From NCBI GenBank assembly GCA_016721505.1, contig JADKHX010000001.1, forward strand, positions 434,001 to 498,000: a DNA stretch of 64,000 bases, given 5' to 3'. This document shows positions 17,093 through 25,454 of this stretch, piece after piece (positions within the stretch are counted from its first letter, which is position 1; every line of letters starts with the position of its first letter). Source of the stretch: Rhodocyclaceae bacterium (GTDB lineage: Bacteria > Pseudomonadota > Gammaproteobacteria > Burkholderiales > Rhodocyclaceae). The notes under the pieces were generated by a model. It did not search any database and was not told the origin of the DNA. It was given only the letters and a program-made list of their open reading frames with translations. A program made the position numbers and the translations under genes.

Positions 17093-18622
17093 ATGCACTA
17101 TCGCGTTGGTTTTCCCTCGCTGCCAGTGATCGCACTGGTAGTGAGCACTAGCGTTTTTCAGTTTGGTTGCGCTTCGATGCAAAGCCACGACCGCCTCGCA
17201 ACTGAAGTTCAGGCCACTAGCCGCGTTGGCGGATTCCCTGCAGCGATAGCGCAACTTGACGCAACTGCCACCACGGTAGAAGACCGCGCCGCCCTGCTTT
17301 ACAACCTCGAGCGCGGCGAGTTATTGCGTTTGAACAAACAATACGCCGAGAGCACTGAAAGCTTTTTGAAGGCCGATGCCAAAGTACAGACGTGGGAAGA
17401 TGCGGCGAAATCTAATCCCACCAAACTAATGGGATTGGTTGGCGCATCACTAGTCAGCGAACGACTTGCGGTTTATGAAGGACAAGACTACGAAAAAGTC
17501 TGGCTGACTACGCGCTTGGCCTTGAACCGCCTGGCGCAAGGTGATTTGGACAACGCTCGTGTCGATCTTAAACGCACCCACGAACGCGAAGCAGTTATTG
17601 CTGAATTTCGTTCATCCGAAACCTTGGCTGCCGAAGAAGAAGCCAAGAAAAAAGGTGCCACGACCGGCACCAAAGAGCTCAACGGCTATCCGGTAGAGAG
17701 CTTGAATGATCCTGAAGTAACGAAGCTCAAAAACGGCTACCAAAACGCCTTGAGTCACTATCTCGCTGGATTTGTCTATGAAGTGCTGGGTGAGACGGGA
17801 TTGGCTGCGCCGGGCTATCGCAAAGCGATAGAACTGCGCCCCGGCATGGCCGTATTGGAAGAAGGTTTGCGCGGACTAGATGGTCGCACTAGTTTCGGCC
17901 AAAAGCGTGCGCAGAAAATGACCGATGTGCTTTTCGTCATTGAAGCAGGCAACGCGCCAGCGCGCAAACCTCGGGGCTTCACCGTGCCGATTCCCGGCCG
18001 CAATGGCATCAAGACGGTGAGCATTTCCTATCCAGTCATAGACAACTCCAATGACGCGCCTTTGGGTGCTATTTCTATCGGTGGCAAATCCTTCAAGCTC
18101 GACAACGTGGTCGATGTCAACGTGATGGCGCGCCGCGCGCTCAAGGACGCTATGCCTGGCATGGTGGTTCGAAGTGTGATTCGCGCGATTGCCAAGTCGG
18201 AAATGCAGGAACAGCTTTCGAAAAATGGCGGAATGTTTGGTGCTATTGTCGGCATCGTTGCAGCCGCCGCGACCGAAGGGGCGGATGATCGTATGTGGCG
18301 CATGTTGCCAGGGCGGGTTTACCTTGCGCGCGGGCACGTTCCAGCGGGATTGCATCGCCTGGACGTCGACGGACGCAGCGCTCCTGTTGATGTCAACATC
18401 GACGGCCAATACGCCCTTGTTGCAGGGCGAATCTATGACGGGGTGATCATCCCCAGTGAAGTCGCCAGTTTCGGGCGACTAGCTGCTGCGCCCGCTACGG
18501 TAGCTTCGGACAAGCCTGTGGCGAAAAAACCCAGCTCGCCACCTGCCGTCAAAAAGCCGAGCAAGCCGGTGCCCGAGCCTGTAGCTACAACGCCGAAGTC
18601 AAGCACGCCGACGAAGCACTAG
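17093..18622 (+). CDS. COG3014-type lipoprotein with TPR-like region
   Basis: A 509-residue putative lipoprotein (lipobox FQFGCAS). The N-terminal half is helical and TPR-like (YNLERGELLRLNKQYAESTESFLKAD, LAGFVYEVLGETGLAAPGYRKAIELRP). The C-terminal half is a conserved beta-rich domain (VLFVIEAGNAPARKP, MARRALKDAMPGM). A Pro/Lys-rich tail ends the protein. This family is uncharacterised but is frequently encoded beside YcfL and LpoB, as here. A paralogue follows at 18792, about 40-50% similar by eye. GGGAGAAG precedes the ATG. Confidence 0.78.
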   Translation: MHYRVGFPSLPVIALVVSTSVFQFGCASMQSHDRLATEVQATSRVGGFPAAIAQLDATATTVEDRAALLYNLERGELLRLNKQYAESTESFLKADAKVQTWEDAAKSNPTKLMGLVGASLVSERLAVYEGQDYEKVWLTTRLALNRLAQGDLDNARVDLKRTHEREAVIAEFRSSETLAAEEEAKKKGATTGTKELNGYPVESLNDPEVTKLKNGYQNALSHYLAGFVYEVLGETGLAAPGYRKAIELRPGMAVLEEGLRGLDGRTSFGQKRAQKMTDVLFVIEAGNAPARKPRGFTVPIPGRNGIKTVSISYPVIDNSNDAPLGAISIGGKSFKLDNVVDVNVMARRALKDAMPGMVVRSVIRAIAKSEMQEQLSKNGGMFGAIVGIVAAAATEGADDRMWRMLPGRVYLARGHVPAGLHRLDVDGRSAPVDVNIDGQYALVAGRIYDGVIIPSEVASFGRLAAAPATVASDKPVAKKPSSPPAVKKPSKPVPEPVATTPKSSTPTKH

Positions 18623-18791
18623 ATTGGAACTAACGCCCCGATTCCATTGGGTCATTTGGCTTTTCTAGTCCGTTTGGATGATGACGAAAGCGGCGCTTAT
18701 GGGCTATATTCACGCGCGCTAGTTAAAATTCTTTGTCACCTGCACTGACCATTACTTTCGCGGTTTTGTTCCCTTTTTTGGAGGTTTAGCA

Positions 18792-20249
18792 ATGGCTTTA
18801 TTGTCGCAACAGAAATCCCGGTTCGGTAGCTCACTGATGCAGCGGAAATCACTCGCCTTGCTGTGTAGTGTGATGTTTTCACTGGGTGCCGCAAGCACGG
18901 CTCAGGCGCAACAGGACAAAGACATTTTGGCGCTTTTCGATCAAGGTGAAGCGCTGCGTAGTCAAGGCGCCTTTATGGAATCGCGGAATATTTGGTTGCA
19001 AGCAGATGATCAGGTTCGCTTATGGGAAGAATCGGTCAAGACCAATGGCTCAAAGATCCTCGGTGATATCGGCTCTTACATTCTGAACGACACCACGCGC
19101 CGCTATGAGGGACGCGACTATGAAAAAGTTTTCCTGAGTGTGCGATTGGCGATGAATCATCTTGCCTTGGGCGAATGGGACTCGGCGCGTACCGAAGTCA
19201 AGAAAATGCACGAGCGTGAAGCGGTCATCGCTGAATTCCGCGCCAAAGAATTGGATGCTACCAAGCGTGAAGCCGAAGCCAAAGGGCTCAAAACAACCTC
19301 GTTCAAAGAACTTAATGGTTACCCAATTGAAACGCTGGAAGACCCGGCGGTTCGTGCACTAAAGAATTCTTACGAATCCGCTCATGCCAATTACTTAGCC
19401 GGCTTTGTGTATGAAGCGCTGGGTGAACCGTCGCTCGCCGCAGCGGGATATCGCAAGGCGGCAGAAATGCAGCCAAATCGAAAAACTATTGATGATAGTT
19501 TGGCTGGACTAGACCAACGTGTGGCCAGTGCGCGAAGCAATCGCAAAACGGTAGATGTGTTGCTCGTGGTGGAATCCGGCAGCCCGCCTGAAATCACCTC
19601 GACCACCATTCCTATCCCGATTCCTATCATCGGACGCAGCGGGGTCAATATCGTCGCCACGCCGCTTTCCTGGCCGGTGGTGCAGCCGGTCAATGTGAAT
19701 GATGTGCCCAACGTTGCCAACGTCGACGGCAATGCTGTCCCGCTGACTTTGCTAACCAATGTCGATTTGATGGCACGTCGCGCCTTGTCTGACGAAATGC
19801 CGGGAATTATTTTCCGTTCCGGTGTTCGGGCGATTACCAAAGGCATTGCGCAAAAGGCAGTGCAGGACAACTCATCGTCGCTGGGCATGTTTGGCGCAGT
19901 GTTGAGCATCGCCGCCAGCGCTGTCGCGGTAGCCACAGAAAAGGCTGACACTCGAAGCTGGCGGAGTATGCCGGGTTTTTATTCCGTCGCGCGGGTCACA
20001 CTGCCGGTGGGGGTGCATAAGTTCGGCATCGGGCCGGACGCACAAGAAGTAAAGATTTCCGGCCCTTATGCCGTCGTTGCCCTGAGGAGCAATGGTCGCA
20101 GTGGCGGAATGAGCTTGGCGGCATCGCCTTATGTCGAGCCGCCACCAGAACCAGTCGCAGTACCAGAACCGGTTGTTGTTCCTGCGCCTGTGGTTGAAGA
20201 TAAGAAACCAGCACCAGTCAAAGCGCCCGAAAAGAAGAAAAAGGGCTGA
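18792..20249 (+). CDS. COG3014-type exported protein, paralogue of the preceding gene
   Basis: A 485-residue paralogue sharing, in order, the LFDQGEALRSQGAFMESRNIWLQAD helix pair, YEGRDYEKVFLSVRLAMNHLALG, HEREAVIAEFRAKE, FKELNGYPIETLEDPAVRALKNSYESAHANYLAGFVYEALGEP and the MARRALSDEMPGI domain. It has a cleavable signal peptide ending near STAQAQ instead of a lipobox. The C-terminal tail is Pro/Val/Lys-rich. GGAGG lies nine bases before the ATG. The pair probably arose by tandem duplication. Function is unknown; context suggests a cell-wall role. Confidence 0.78.
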   Translation: MALLSQQKSRFGSSLMQRKSLALLCSVMFSLGAASTAQAQQDKDILALFDQGEALRSQGAFMESRNIWLQADDQVRLWEESVKTNGSKILGDIGSYILNDTTRRYEGRDYEKVFLSVRLAMNHLALGEWDSARTEVKKMHEREAVIAEFRAKELDATKREAEAKGLKTTSFKELNGYPIETLEDPAVRALKNSYESAHANYLAGFVYEALGEPSLAAAGYRKAAEMQPNRKTIDDSLAGLDQRVASARSNRKTVDVLLVVESGSPPEITSTTIPIPIPIIGRSGVNIVATPLSWPVVQPVNVNDVPNVANVDGNAVPLTLLTNVDLMARRALSDEMPGIIFRSGVRAITKGIAQKAVQDNSSSLGMFGAVLSIAASAVAVATEKADTRSWRSMPGFYSVARVTLPVGVHKFGIGPDAQEVKISGPYAVVALRSNGRSGGMSLAASPYVEPPPEPVAVPEPVVVPAPVVEDKKPAPVKAPEKKKKG

Positions 20250-20283
20250 CGCAAGTTAACAATTTGAAAAGGAGTAACGCGGT

Positions 20284-20667
20284 ATGAAAAGCAAACTTTG
20301 GAGTCTACTTGCCGGTCTGTTTTTGTCACTGGCTGTAACAGTGCCGAGCGCCGCTCAATCGATTTCCGACAAAATTGAGCATCAAGGCACGTCACGTTAC
20401 ATAAAAGTCACCGGGCTGATTTCCAAGGTCAGCAACGGTTTTTTGCAGTTGCAAGTCGAGCTAAACAATACCGACTACGAAGATCAGAAGGCCTTCTACC
20501 GCGTCAAATGGCTGGATGAATCAGGCTTTCAAGTGTGGGATGATGAAGCATGGAAACCCTTGTTAATTCATGGCAACCAAAAGCACAATGTGCAAATCAT
20601 GTCGCCCACCAACAAAGCGCGTGATTTTCGAATTCAGTTCAACGCCGAGAAAAATTGGGCGAACTAG
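20284..20667 (+). CDS. YcfL-family (DUF1425) exported protein
   Basis: A 127-residue protein with a signal peptide (cleavage near PSAAQS) and a beta domain typical of YcfL: ITGLISKVSNGFLQLQVELNN, FYRVKWLDESGFQVWDDEAWKPL and the C-terminal RDFRIQF. Most relatives are lipoproteins. This one shows no lipobox Cys, so it is probably periplasmic. In E. coli ycfL lies directly before lpoB, and the same order holds here. AAGGAG precedes the ATG. Confidence 0.75.
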   Translation: MKSKLWSLLAGLFLSLAVTVPSAAQSISDKIEHQGTSRYIKVTGLISKVSNGFLQLQVELNNTDYEDQKAFYRVKWLDESGFQVWDDEAWKPLLIHGNQKHNVQIMSPTNKARDFRIQFNAEKNWAN

Positions 20668-20730
20668 CTTTTACAATTTGCAAAGTTTGCATTTGCCACA
20701 CCTTTTCAATTTCAATTCAATGGAGACAAC

Positions 20731-21348
20731 ATGAAATTTCCTCAGTCACGCCAGTCACTCATTTCCGCCAAATTATCCGCGCTTGTTGTTGCGACCACCT
20801 TGCTCTATGGTTGCGCCGCCAGCGGCCCTACCGTGCAAAGCAATGTCACATACGGCGATGCCAAAGCGGTAGAACAAGTCACCAACGAATTCGGCTCAAC
20901 TGACTTACAAACGATTGCTGAAGCAATGGCGCGTTCTCTAGCGCAATCGATGGCCAAAGAACCAACCAAGCCTTTGGTTACTATCGCAGAAGTCAAAAAT
21001 AAGACCAGCGAATACATTGATACGCGCTCAATCACTGATTCGATTCGCGTGCAATTGCTCAAAGGCGGCACTATGCGTTTTGCCACCGATATCGCCGGTA
21101 TGCAAAATCAGACCGATGAGTTAGTTCGCCAAAATCAATCTGGCCTGTACAAGCAGTCAGGCACCGCCAAGACTGGAAAAATGCAGGGCGCTAAGTATCG
21201 AATCGAGGGCAACATCACTTCGATCGTCAAGAACTCCAAGGACGTTAAAGATGTGTTCTACAAGTTCAGTTTGATTCTGACCGACAACGAATCAGGCACG
21301 ATCGAGTGGGCCGACGAAAAAGAAATCCGCAAGACCTCCAAGCGCTAA
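20731..21348 (+). CDS. lpoB: Penicillin-binding protein activator LpoB
   Basis: A 205-residue lipoprotein: signal with lipobox LLYGCAA, then the LpoB domain. Visible features are LQTIAEAMARSLAQS, the KPLVTIAEVKNKTSEYIDTRSITDSIRVQLLKG block, the QNQSGLYKQSGTAKTGKMQGAKYRIEGNI segment and the end EWADEKEIRKTSKR. LpoB reaches through the periplasm to stimulate PBP1B glycosyltransferase and transpeptidase activity in E. coli. Its spacer after the lipid Cys is short. GGAGA precedes the ATG. Its partner PBP is not in the window. Confidence 0.88.
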   Translation: MKFPQSRQSLISAKLSALVVATTLLYGCAASGPTVQSNVTYGDAKAVEQVTNEFGSTDLQTIAEAMARSLAQSMAKEPTKPLVTIAEVKNKTSEYIDTRSITDSIRVQLLKGGTMRFATDIAGMQNQTDELVRQNQSGLYKQSGTAKTGKMQGAKYRIEGNITSIVKNSKDVKDVFYKFSLILTDNESGTIEWADEKEIRKTSKR

Positions 21349-21392
21349 TTTTTTAGTGCCGTATTAAGCAACCCGTTGTGAAAGGAATCGCC

Positions 21393-22214
21393 ATGAGCAA
21401 AAGTTTCAAATCGCTGCGTTTGTTGGCACTCGTGCTGACTTGTGCGACCCCACTCGCGTGGGCCGCCGAGTTACCGCGCATTGCTGTCACTGATTTGTCC
21501 TACGAAGAAAAGGTCGCCGAATATTTCAGCTATTTGGAGATCAATGAGAAGCATGACAACAAAGGCTCCTCACGCGAGCGCAGCAATGATTCTGATGCGC
21601 GCTCCAGCGGCTCTTCGTCTAGCAAATACAGTAGCAAAGGCGAGCGCTCCTTGTCGGCCGGTACCGGTTATCAAGAGCGGATTGATCGTGGCGAAATGCG
21701 TAAATATGTGGCTGATGTCAAAGGTGAAATGATTAAGGCCGGTTATCGTTTGGTACAAGGCAAACCCTTTACCCAAAAAGATACCGAGAAGCTTTATGAC
21801 ATCATCGATCGCGTGAAAAAAGGCTACTACCCTGGCGCGGATTACGTCTTGTTTGGCAGCATCAACAACGTCGAATTCCGCCGCGATGACAATCCGATTC
21901 AAGGATCAAACGCGACATCCCACACGCTGGCATTGGAACTGGTTGGCGAGTTCTCGCTGATTAGTACCAAGACTTTTGATGTCAAAGCATCGTTCAGCGC
22001 AATGGGCGAAGGCTCGGACATGAAAATGACCAACGCAGCAGGCACTAACATTACACTTAACCGCAGCAAAGTTATGCAGCAAGTCTCGAAATCGCTCGGT
22101 GAAGCAGTGCTGGCCGAGTTGCAAGCGCAATTCAATCCGGGTGTCAGTACAAGTAGCCGAACCGTTGAACGAACCACCGAAGTTCGTGAAGAGAAGACTA
22201 CTGTTTATAAGTAA
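21393..22214 (+). CDS. Exported protein related to LpoB/CsgG-type domains, function unknown
   Basis: A 273-residue protein with a signal peptide (cleavage near PLAWAAE). After a conserved strand LPRIAVTDLSYEEKVAEYF there is a Ser/Arg/Lys-rich low-complexity stretch (about residues 45-80). The rest has the layout of assembly/activator proteins: MIKAGYRLVQGKPF, YYPGADYVLFGSINNVEFR, LALELVGEFSLISTKTFDVKASFSAMGEG and VMQQVSKSLGEAVLAELQAQF. Start at 21393 is chosen because AAGGAA lies just upstream. It follows lpoB by 44 bases and is followed by a clear terminator, so it closes this cluster. Confidence 0.6.
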   Translation: MSKSFKSLRLLALVLTCATPLAWAAELPRIAVTDLSYEEKVAEYFSYLEINEKHDNKGSSRERSNDSDARSSGSSSSKYSSKGERSLSAGTGYQERIDRGEMRKYVADVKGEMIKAGYRLVQGKPFTQKDTEKLYDIIDRVKKGYYPGADYVLFGSINNVEFRRDDNPIQGSNATSHTLALELVGEFSLISTKTFDVKASFSAMGEGSDMKMTNAAGTNITLNRSKVMQQVSKSLGEAVLAELQAQFNPGVSTSSRTVERTTEVREEKTTVYK

Positions 22215-22232
22215 TTCATTTTTTGCGCAAGG

Positions 22233-22262
22233 AAAAGCCGCCAGAAGTTTGGCGGCTTTTTT
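22233..22262 (+). terminator. Rho-independent terminator of the LpoB cluster
   Basis: AAGCCGCCA/TGGCGGCTT stem with a short AGAAGTT-type loop followed by a run of T, 20 bases after the last gene stop. Confidence 0.9.
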
Positions 22263-22267
22263 GTTTG

Positions 22268-22296
22268 CGTCAGTTGGTGCTGGTGACACGCCGTTA
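22268..22296 (-). repeat. Dispersed repeat, intergenic copy between the terminator and hldC
   Basis: Perfect match to the core. It immediately follows the terminator T run and precedes hldC by about 55 bp. On the plus strand it would read SVGAGDTPL. Confidence 0.85.
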
Positions 22297-22351
22297 ATGT
22301 CACCGCCAACTCTCATACGCCATCAATTTGCCAAGCCGATACAATTCCCGC

Positions 22352-22840
22352 ATGAACTACACATCGCCAGCATTTGAATCCAAAGTCGTGTCGCCTCAAA
22401 ATCTGGCAGCGCGTATTGCCATGCTGCCGCGTCCGTTAGTGTTCACCAACGGTTGCTTCGACATTCTGCATCGCGGCCACGTAACCTATCTTGCCCAAGC
22501 GCGCGCGCTAGGTGCCAGCCTTATTGTGGCGGCAAACTCTGACGCTTCGGTGAAGCGACTAGGCAAAGGGGATGATAGACCGCTGAACTGCTTGGAGGAC
22601 CGCATGGCACTGCTTGCCTCACTCGAATGCGTGTCAGTGGTGACTTCGTTTGACGAAGACACGCCATTGCAGCGGATTCTCGATTGCCACCCCGACATTT
22701 TGGTCAAGGGCGGCGATTGGCCGGTCGAAAAAATTGTTGGCTACGCAGAAGTTATTGGCTGGGGCGGTAGCGTGCATTCGATACCATTTCGGCATGAACG
22801 CTCGACCACCGCCTTGCTGAGCAAAATCCGCGCGCTTTAA
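22352..22840 (+). CDS. hldC: D-glycero-beta-D-manno-heptose 1-phosphate adenylyltransferase
   Basis: A 162-residue cytidylyltransferase-fold protein (RfaE domain II) that makes ADP-heptose for LPS inner core. It has the nucleotide-binding motif FTNGCFDILHRGHVTYLAQAR, the NSDASVKRLGKG loop, and ILVKGGDWPVEKIVGYAEVIGWGG. Single-domain HldC occurs where the kinase (HldA) is separate. The start at 22352 matches the usual N-terminus. It converges with the next gene with no spacer (stop codons adjacent). Confidence 0.9.
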   Translation: MNYTSPAFESKVVSPQNLAARIAMLPRPLVFTNGCFDILHRGHVTYLAQARALGASLIVAANSDASVKRLGKGDDRPLNCLEDRMALLASLECVSVVTSFDEDTPLQRILDCHPDILVKGGDWPVEKIVGYAEVIGWGGSVHSIPFRHERSTTALLSKIRAL

Positions 22841-23941
22841 TTAAACCAAAGTCGCCAAAGCCGCTGGCGAGAAATCCTTCAATTCGCTATTGCGACCATC
22901 GCGCACTTTGACGACCCACTCGGGGTCGCCGAGCAATGCACGTCCGACGCCGACTAAATCGAAATCACCACGATCAAAGCGGCGCATCAATTCATCAAGC
23001 GCGGCAGGTTGCGACGACTCACCGGCAAAGGCGGCGAAAAATTCGCCCGACAATCCGACCGAACCAACGGTGATGGTTGGCGCGCCGGTAATTTTTTTCG
23101 CCCAGCCGGCGAAGTTCAAATCCGAACCTTCAAATTCCGGCTCCCAATAGCGACGTTGCGAGCAATGAAATATGTCCGCGCCAGCATCGGCCAGCGGGCG
23201 TAGCCAGGCTTCCATTTCCTGAGGTGTCTTGGCCAATTTCACAGCGTAATCTTGTTGCTTCCATTGCGAGAGTCGAATGATCACGGCAAAGTCGGGACCG
23301 ACTTCGGCACGCACGGCTTTCAAAATTTCGGCGGCGAATGTGCTGCGTTGGGCCAGTGTCGCGCCGCCATATTTGTCGGTGCGGTTATTGGTGCCATCCC
23401 AAAAAAACTGGTCGATCAAATAACCATGCGCGCCGTGTAGTTCGATGGCGTCAAAGCCCAAGCGTTTGGCCGCGCCAGCCGCATTTGCGTAGGCTGAAAT
23501 CGCATCGGCAATTGCCGCATCGGTCATTGGCTCGCCAAATTGTTTGCCGGGCGAAGATAACCCGGAAGGACTGTCGACCGGCCCGGGCGCAACCCATTTT
23601 GTGCGCGCGTTGCGTACAGCTCCGACATGCCAAAGCTGCGGCGCCATCACGCCACCTTCGGCATGCACAGCATCAATCACTTCCTTCCATTTACTGAGCG
23701 CATCATCGCCCCAAAATCGCGGCACATTCGGGTCGTTCGACGCCGAGGGTCTACCTACCACCGTGCCTTCGGACACGATCAAACCGACATCCGCCTTAGC
23801 GCGGCGTTTGTAGTATTCGACGACTTCATTAGTGGGTACGCCGTCTGGTGAAAACGAACGGGTCATCGGCGCCATTACGATGCGATTGGATAACGAGAGA
23901 GATTTGAGTTTGAACGGGCTGAATAGCGCGGATGCGGACAT
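22841..23941 (-). CDS. NADH:flavin oxidoreductase (old yellow enzyme family)
   Basis: A 366-residue FMN-binding TIM-barrel enzyme of the old-yellow-enzyme family. Visible features are FKLKSLSLSNRIVMAPMTRSFS at the N-terminus, the HGAHGYLIDQFFW segment with the active-site His pair, NNRTDKYGG, and the C-terminal FMN-phosphate part TITVGSVG and LVGVGRALLGDPEWV. Such enzymes reduce activated C=C bonds. The substrate is unknown. The ATG at 23941 has GAGG upstream, and the longer frame lacks support. Confidence 0.88.
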   Translation of the reverse strand: MSASALFSPFKLKSLSLSNRIVMAPMTRSFSPDGVPTNEVVEYYKRRAKADVGLIVSEGTVVGRPSASNDPNVPRFWGDDALSKWKEVIDAVHAEGGVMAPQLWHVGAVRNARTKWVAPGPVDSPSGLSSPGKQFGEPMTDAAIADAISAYANAAGAAKRLGFDAIELHGAHGYLIDQFFWDGTNNRTDKYGGATLAQRSTFAAEILKAVRAEVGPDFAVIIRLSQWKQQDYAVKLAKTPQEMEAWLRPLADAGADIFHCSQRRYWEPEFEGSDLNFAGWAKKITGAPTITVGSVGLSGEFFAAFAGESSQPAALDELMRRFDRGDFDLVGVGRALLGDPEWVVKVRDGRNSELKDFSPAALATLV

Positions 23942-24020
23942 GGAGACCTCGTGGGGAGTTTTTTCGGTTTGGGCTATCTGGGGACGCAATGGTGTTTCTC
24001 AAGCCCCACAGTAAGCGTAG

Positions 24021-25382
24021 TCACGTCGGCATAGTGGGCAGAGCTGGACGGCGCAATACCGCCGTTCGCACCAACGCAATATGCTCACGCAGGGTGTATT
24101 GCATATCGGTGAAGCCTACCGGCATCGGCAACAAATTCGCACTCTTTTCTATCGTATCCAGCCGTTGCAGCCATTCATCCTGCGTACGTTGATCAGGTAA
24201 ATCCAAAAGTTCTGATTCGATGAATTTGAGTTCGCCATATAGTCGATAAACTCTTGAGCGCACGCGCCACGCATAAAGCCTTGGTGCATAGCTGAACAAT
24301 GGCAGCAGAATCGCGATCAGCGGCACCAGCATCACCACCAATCGATCTACCAAGGTTGCCGCCCAGAAAGGCAAATAACGCTGCAAAAAAGGTTTACCGG
24401 AAGTGAAAAAACGCGTGGCCTCTGACGACAGCGGAAACTCGCTATGTGCCGCATGCGGAAACTCGCCGGGGCGCTGGAACACCCCTGGTTCGCCATGTAC
24501 TTCGGCGGCTGCTTGCATGAGCAATCCAACTAATGCGGGATGCGTGTCACCACGAACCATCACCGTGGATGAGGGTGCCAACAACTGCACATCTTGCGGC
24601 GGAATATCGCGCACCAAATCAATCGCCCCGCGTGGCAACGTCAAATGCGACAAACTCGGCATGCGGCGTGAATAAGCTTCGGCATGGGCAACGCTCATCA
24701 ACTTCGCGTGTGAGCTGAAGAGCAGCGTCCACACCAAGGCTGATTCGGTTGGCCCAACCACCATCACGGCATCCAAGCTGCCGTTGCTCAGCCGCTCGAC
24801 CAAACCCATGCCGCCTTCGTTGATGAAGGTCGTATTTTTCCTATCTATGCCATTAGCGCTTAGCAGTTCGAGAGCAAGACTTTGAGTTCCACTGCCTTCT
24901 CCGCCAATGGCGACTCGGCGACCCTTGAGTTGCATCAGCGTGGTCAATTCTTCGACCGTTGGATCACCCTCTTTGGCGTTCTTTGGCTGCAAGCCATTGC
25001 GATAAAAAATCCACATTGGTTCATAGTAAAACGCACCGAGTACTTGCAAGTCGTCGCCTTCGCGAAGACGCGCGGTCCCTCCTTGAACAAAGGCCGCGTC
25101 GATGGCGAAATTTGGGTCACGCAATCGCGCCACATTCTCAATAGCTCCTGCGGATGGAAGGGCAACCAGATCGATGTCGTAGCGCGCAAATATCTCGTGA
25201 TAGCGCGCCGCGAAGCGTTGGTAGCCGCCGCCCTCGCCGCCCGTACTGATAGTCAGCGTGTGGGGTGGTGCGGGTTTGATGAATTGCGCCGCCGCCCAAA
25301 ACGCCAAGCCCGCGATAAACACAGCGGGCAGGATCACGGCGAACAAATCGCGCAAAGACAATTGATTAAGTTTGACAGCCAT
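24021..25382 (-). CDS. TAXI-family TRAP-type solute-binding protein, membrane-anchored
   Basis: A 453-residue protein with an N-terminal membrane segment (about 12-32) and a TAXI-type periplasmic binding domain (TISTGGEGGGYQRFAARYHEIF, DAAFVQGGTARL, KGRRVAIGGEGSGTQSLALELL, VMVVGPTESALVWTLL). A second membrane segment (about 345-370) and a cytoplasmic helical tail (YRLYGELKFIESELLDL) end it. Binding proteins held by two helices like this are common as stand-alone genes and may act in sensing. No TRAP permease lies next to it. Confidence 0.82.
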   Translation of the reverse strand: MAVKLNQLSLRDLFAVILPAVFIAGLAFWAAAQFIKPAPPHTLTISTGGEGGGYQRFAARYHEIFARYDIDLVALPSAGAIENVARLRDPNFAIDAAFVQGGTARLREGDDLQVLGAFYYEPMWIFYRNGLQPKNAKEGDPTVEELTTLMQLKGRRVAIGGEGSGTQSLALELLSANGIDRKNTTFINEGGMGLVERLSNGSLDAVMVVGPTESALVWTLLFSSHAKLMSVAHAEAYSRRMPSLSHLTLPRGAIDLVRDIPPQDVQLLAPSSTVMVRGDTHPALVGLLMQAAAEVHGEPGVFQRPGEFPHAAHSEFPLSSEATRFFTSGKPFLQRYLPFWAATLVDRLVVMLVPLIAILLPLFSYAPRLYAWRVRSRVYRLYGELKFIESELLDLPDQRTQDEWLQRLDTIEKSANLLPMPVGFTDMQYTLREHIALVRTAVLRRPALPTMPT

Positions 25383-25454
25383 GCCCGAACACTAGCAGCT
25401 TGCGATGCTCTGCGCTAGGATGTTGATCTCTGTTTATCTTTACCAAAGATCATC

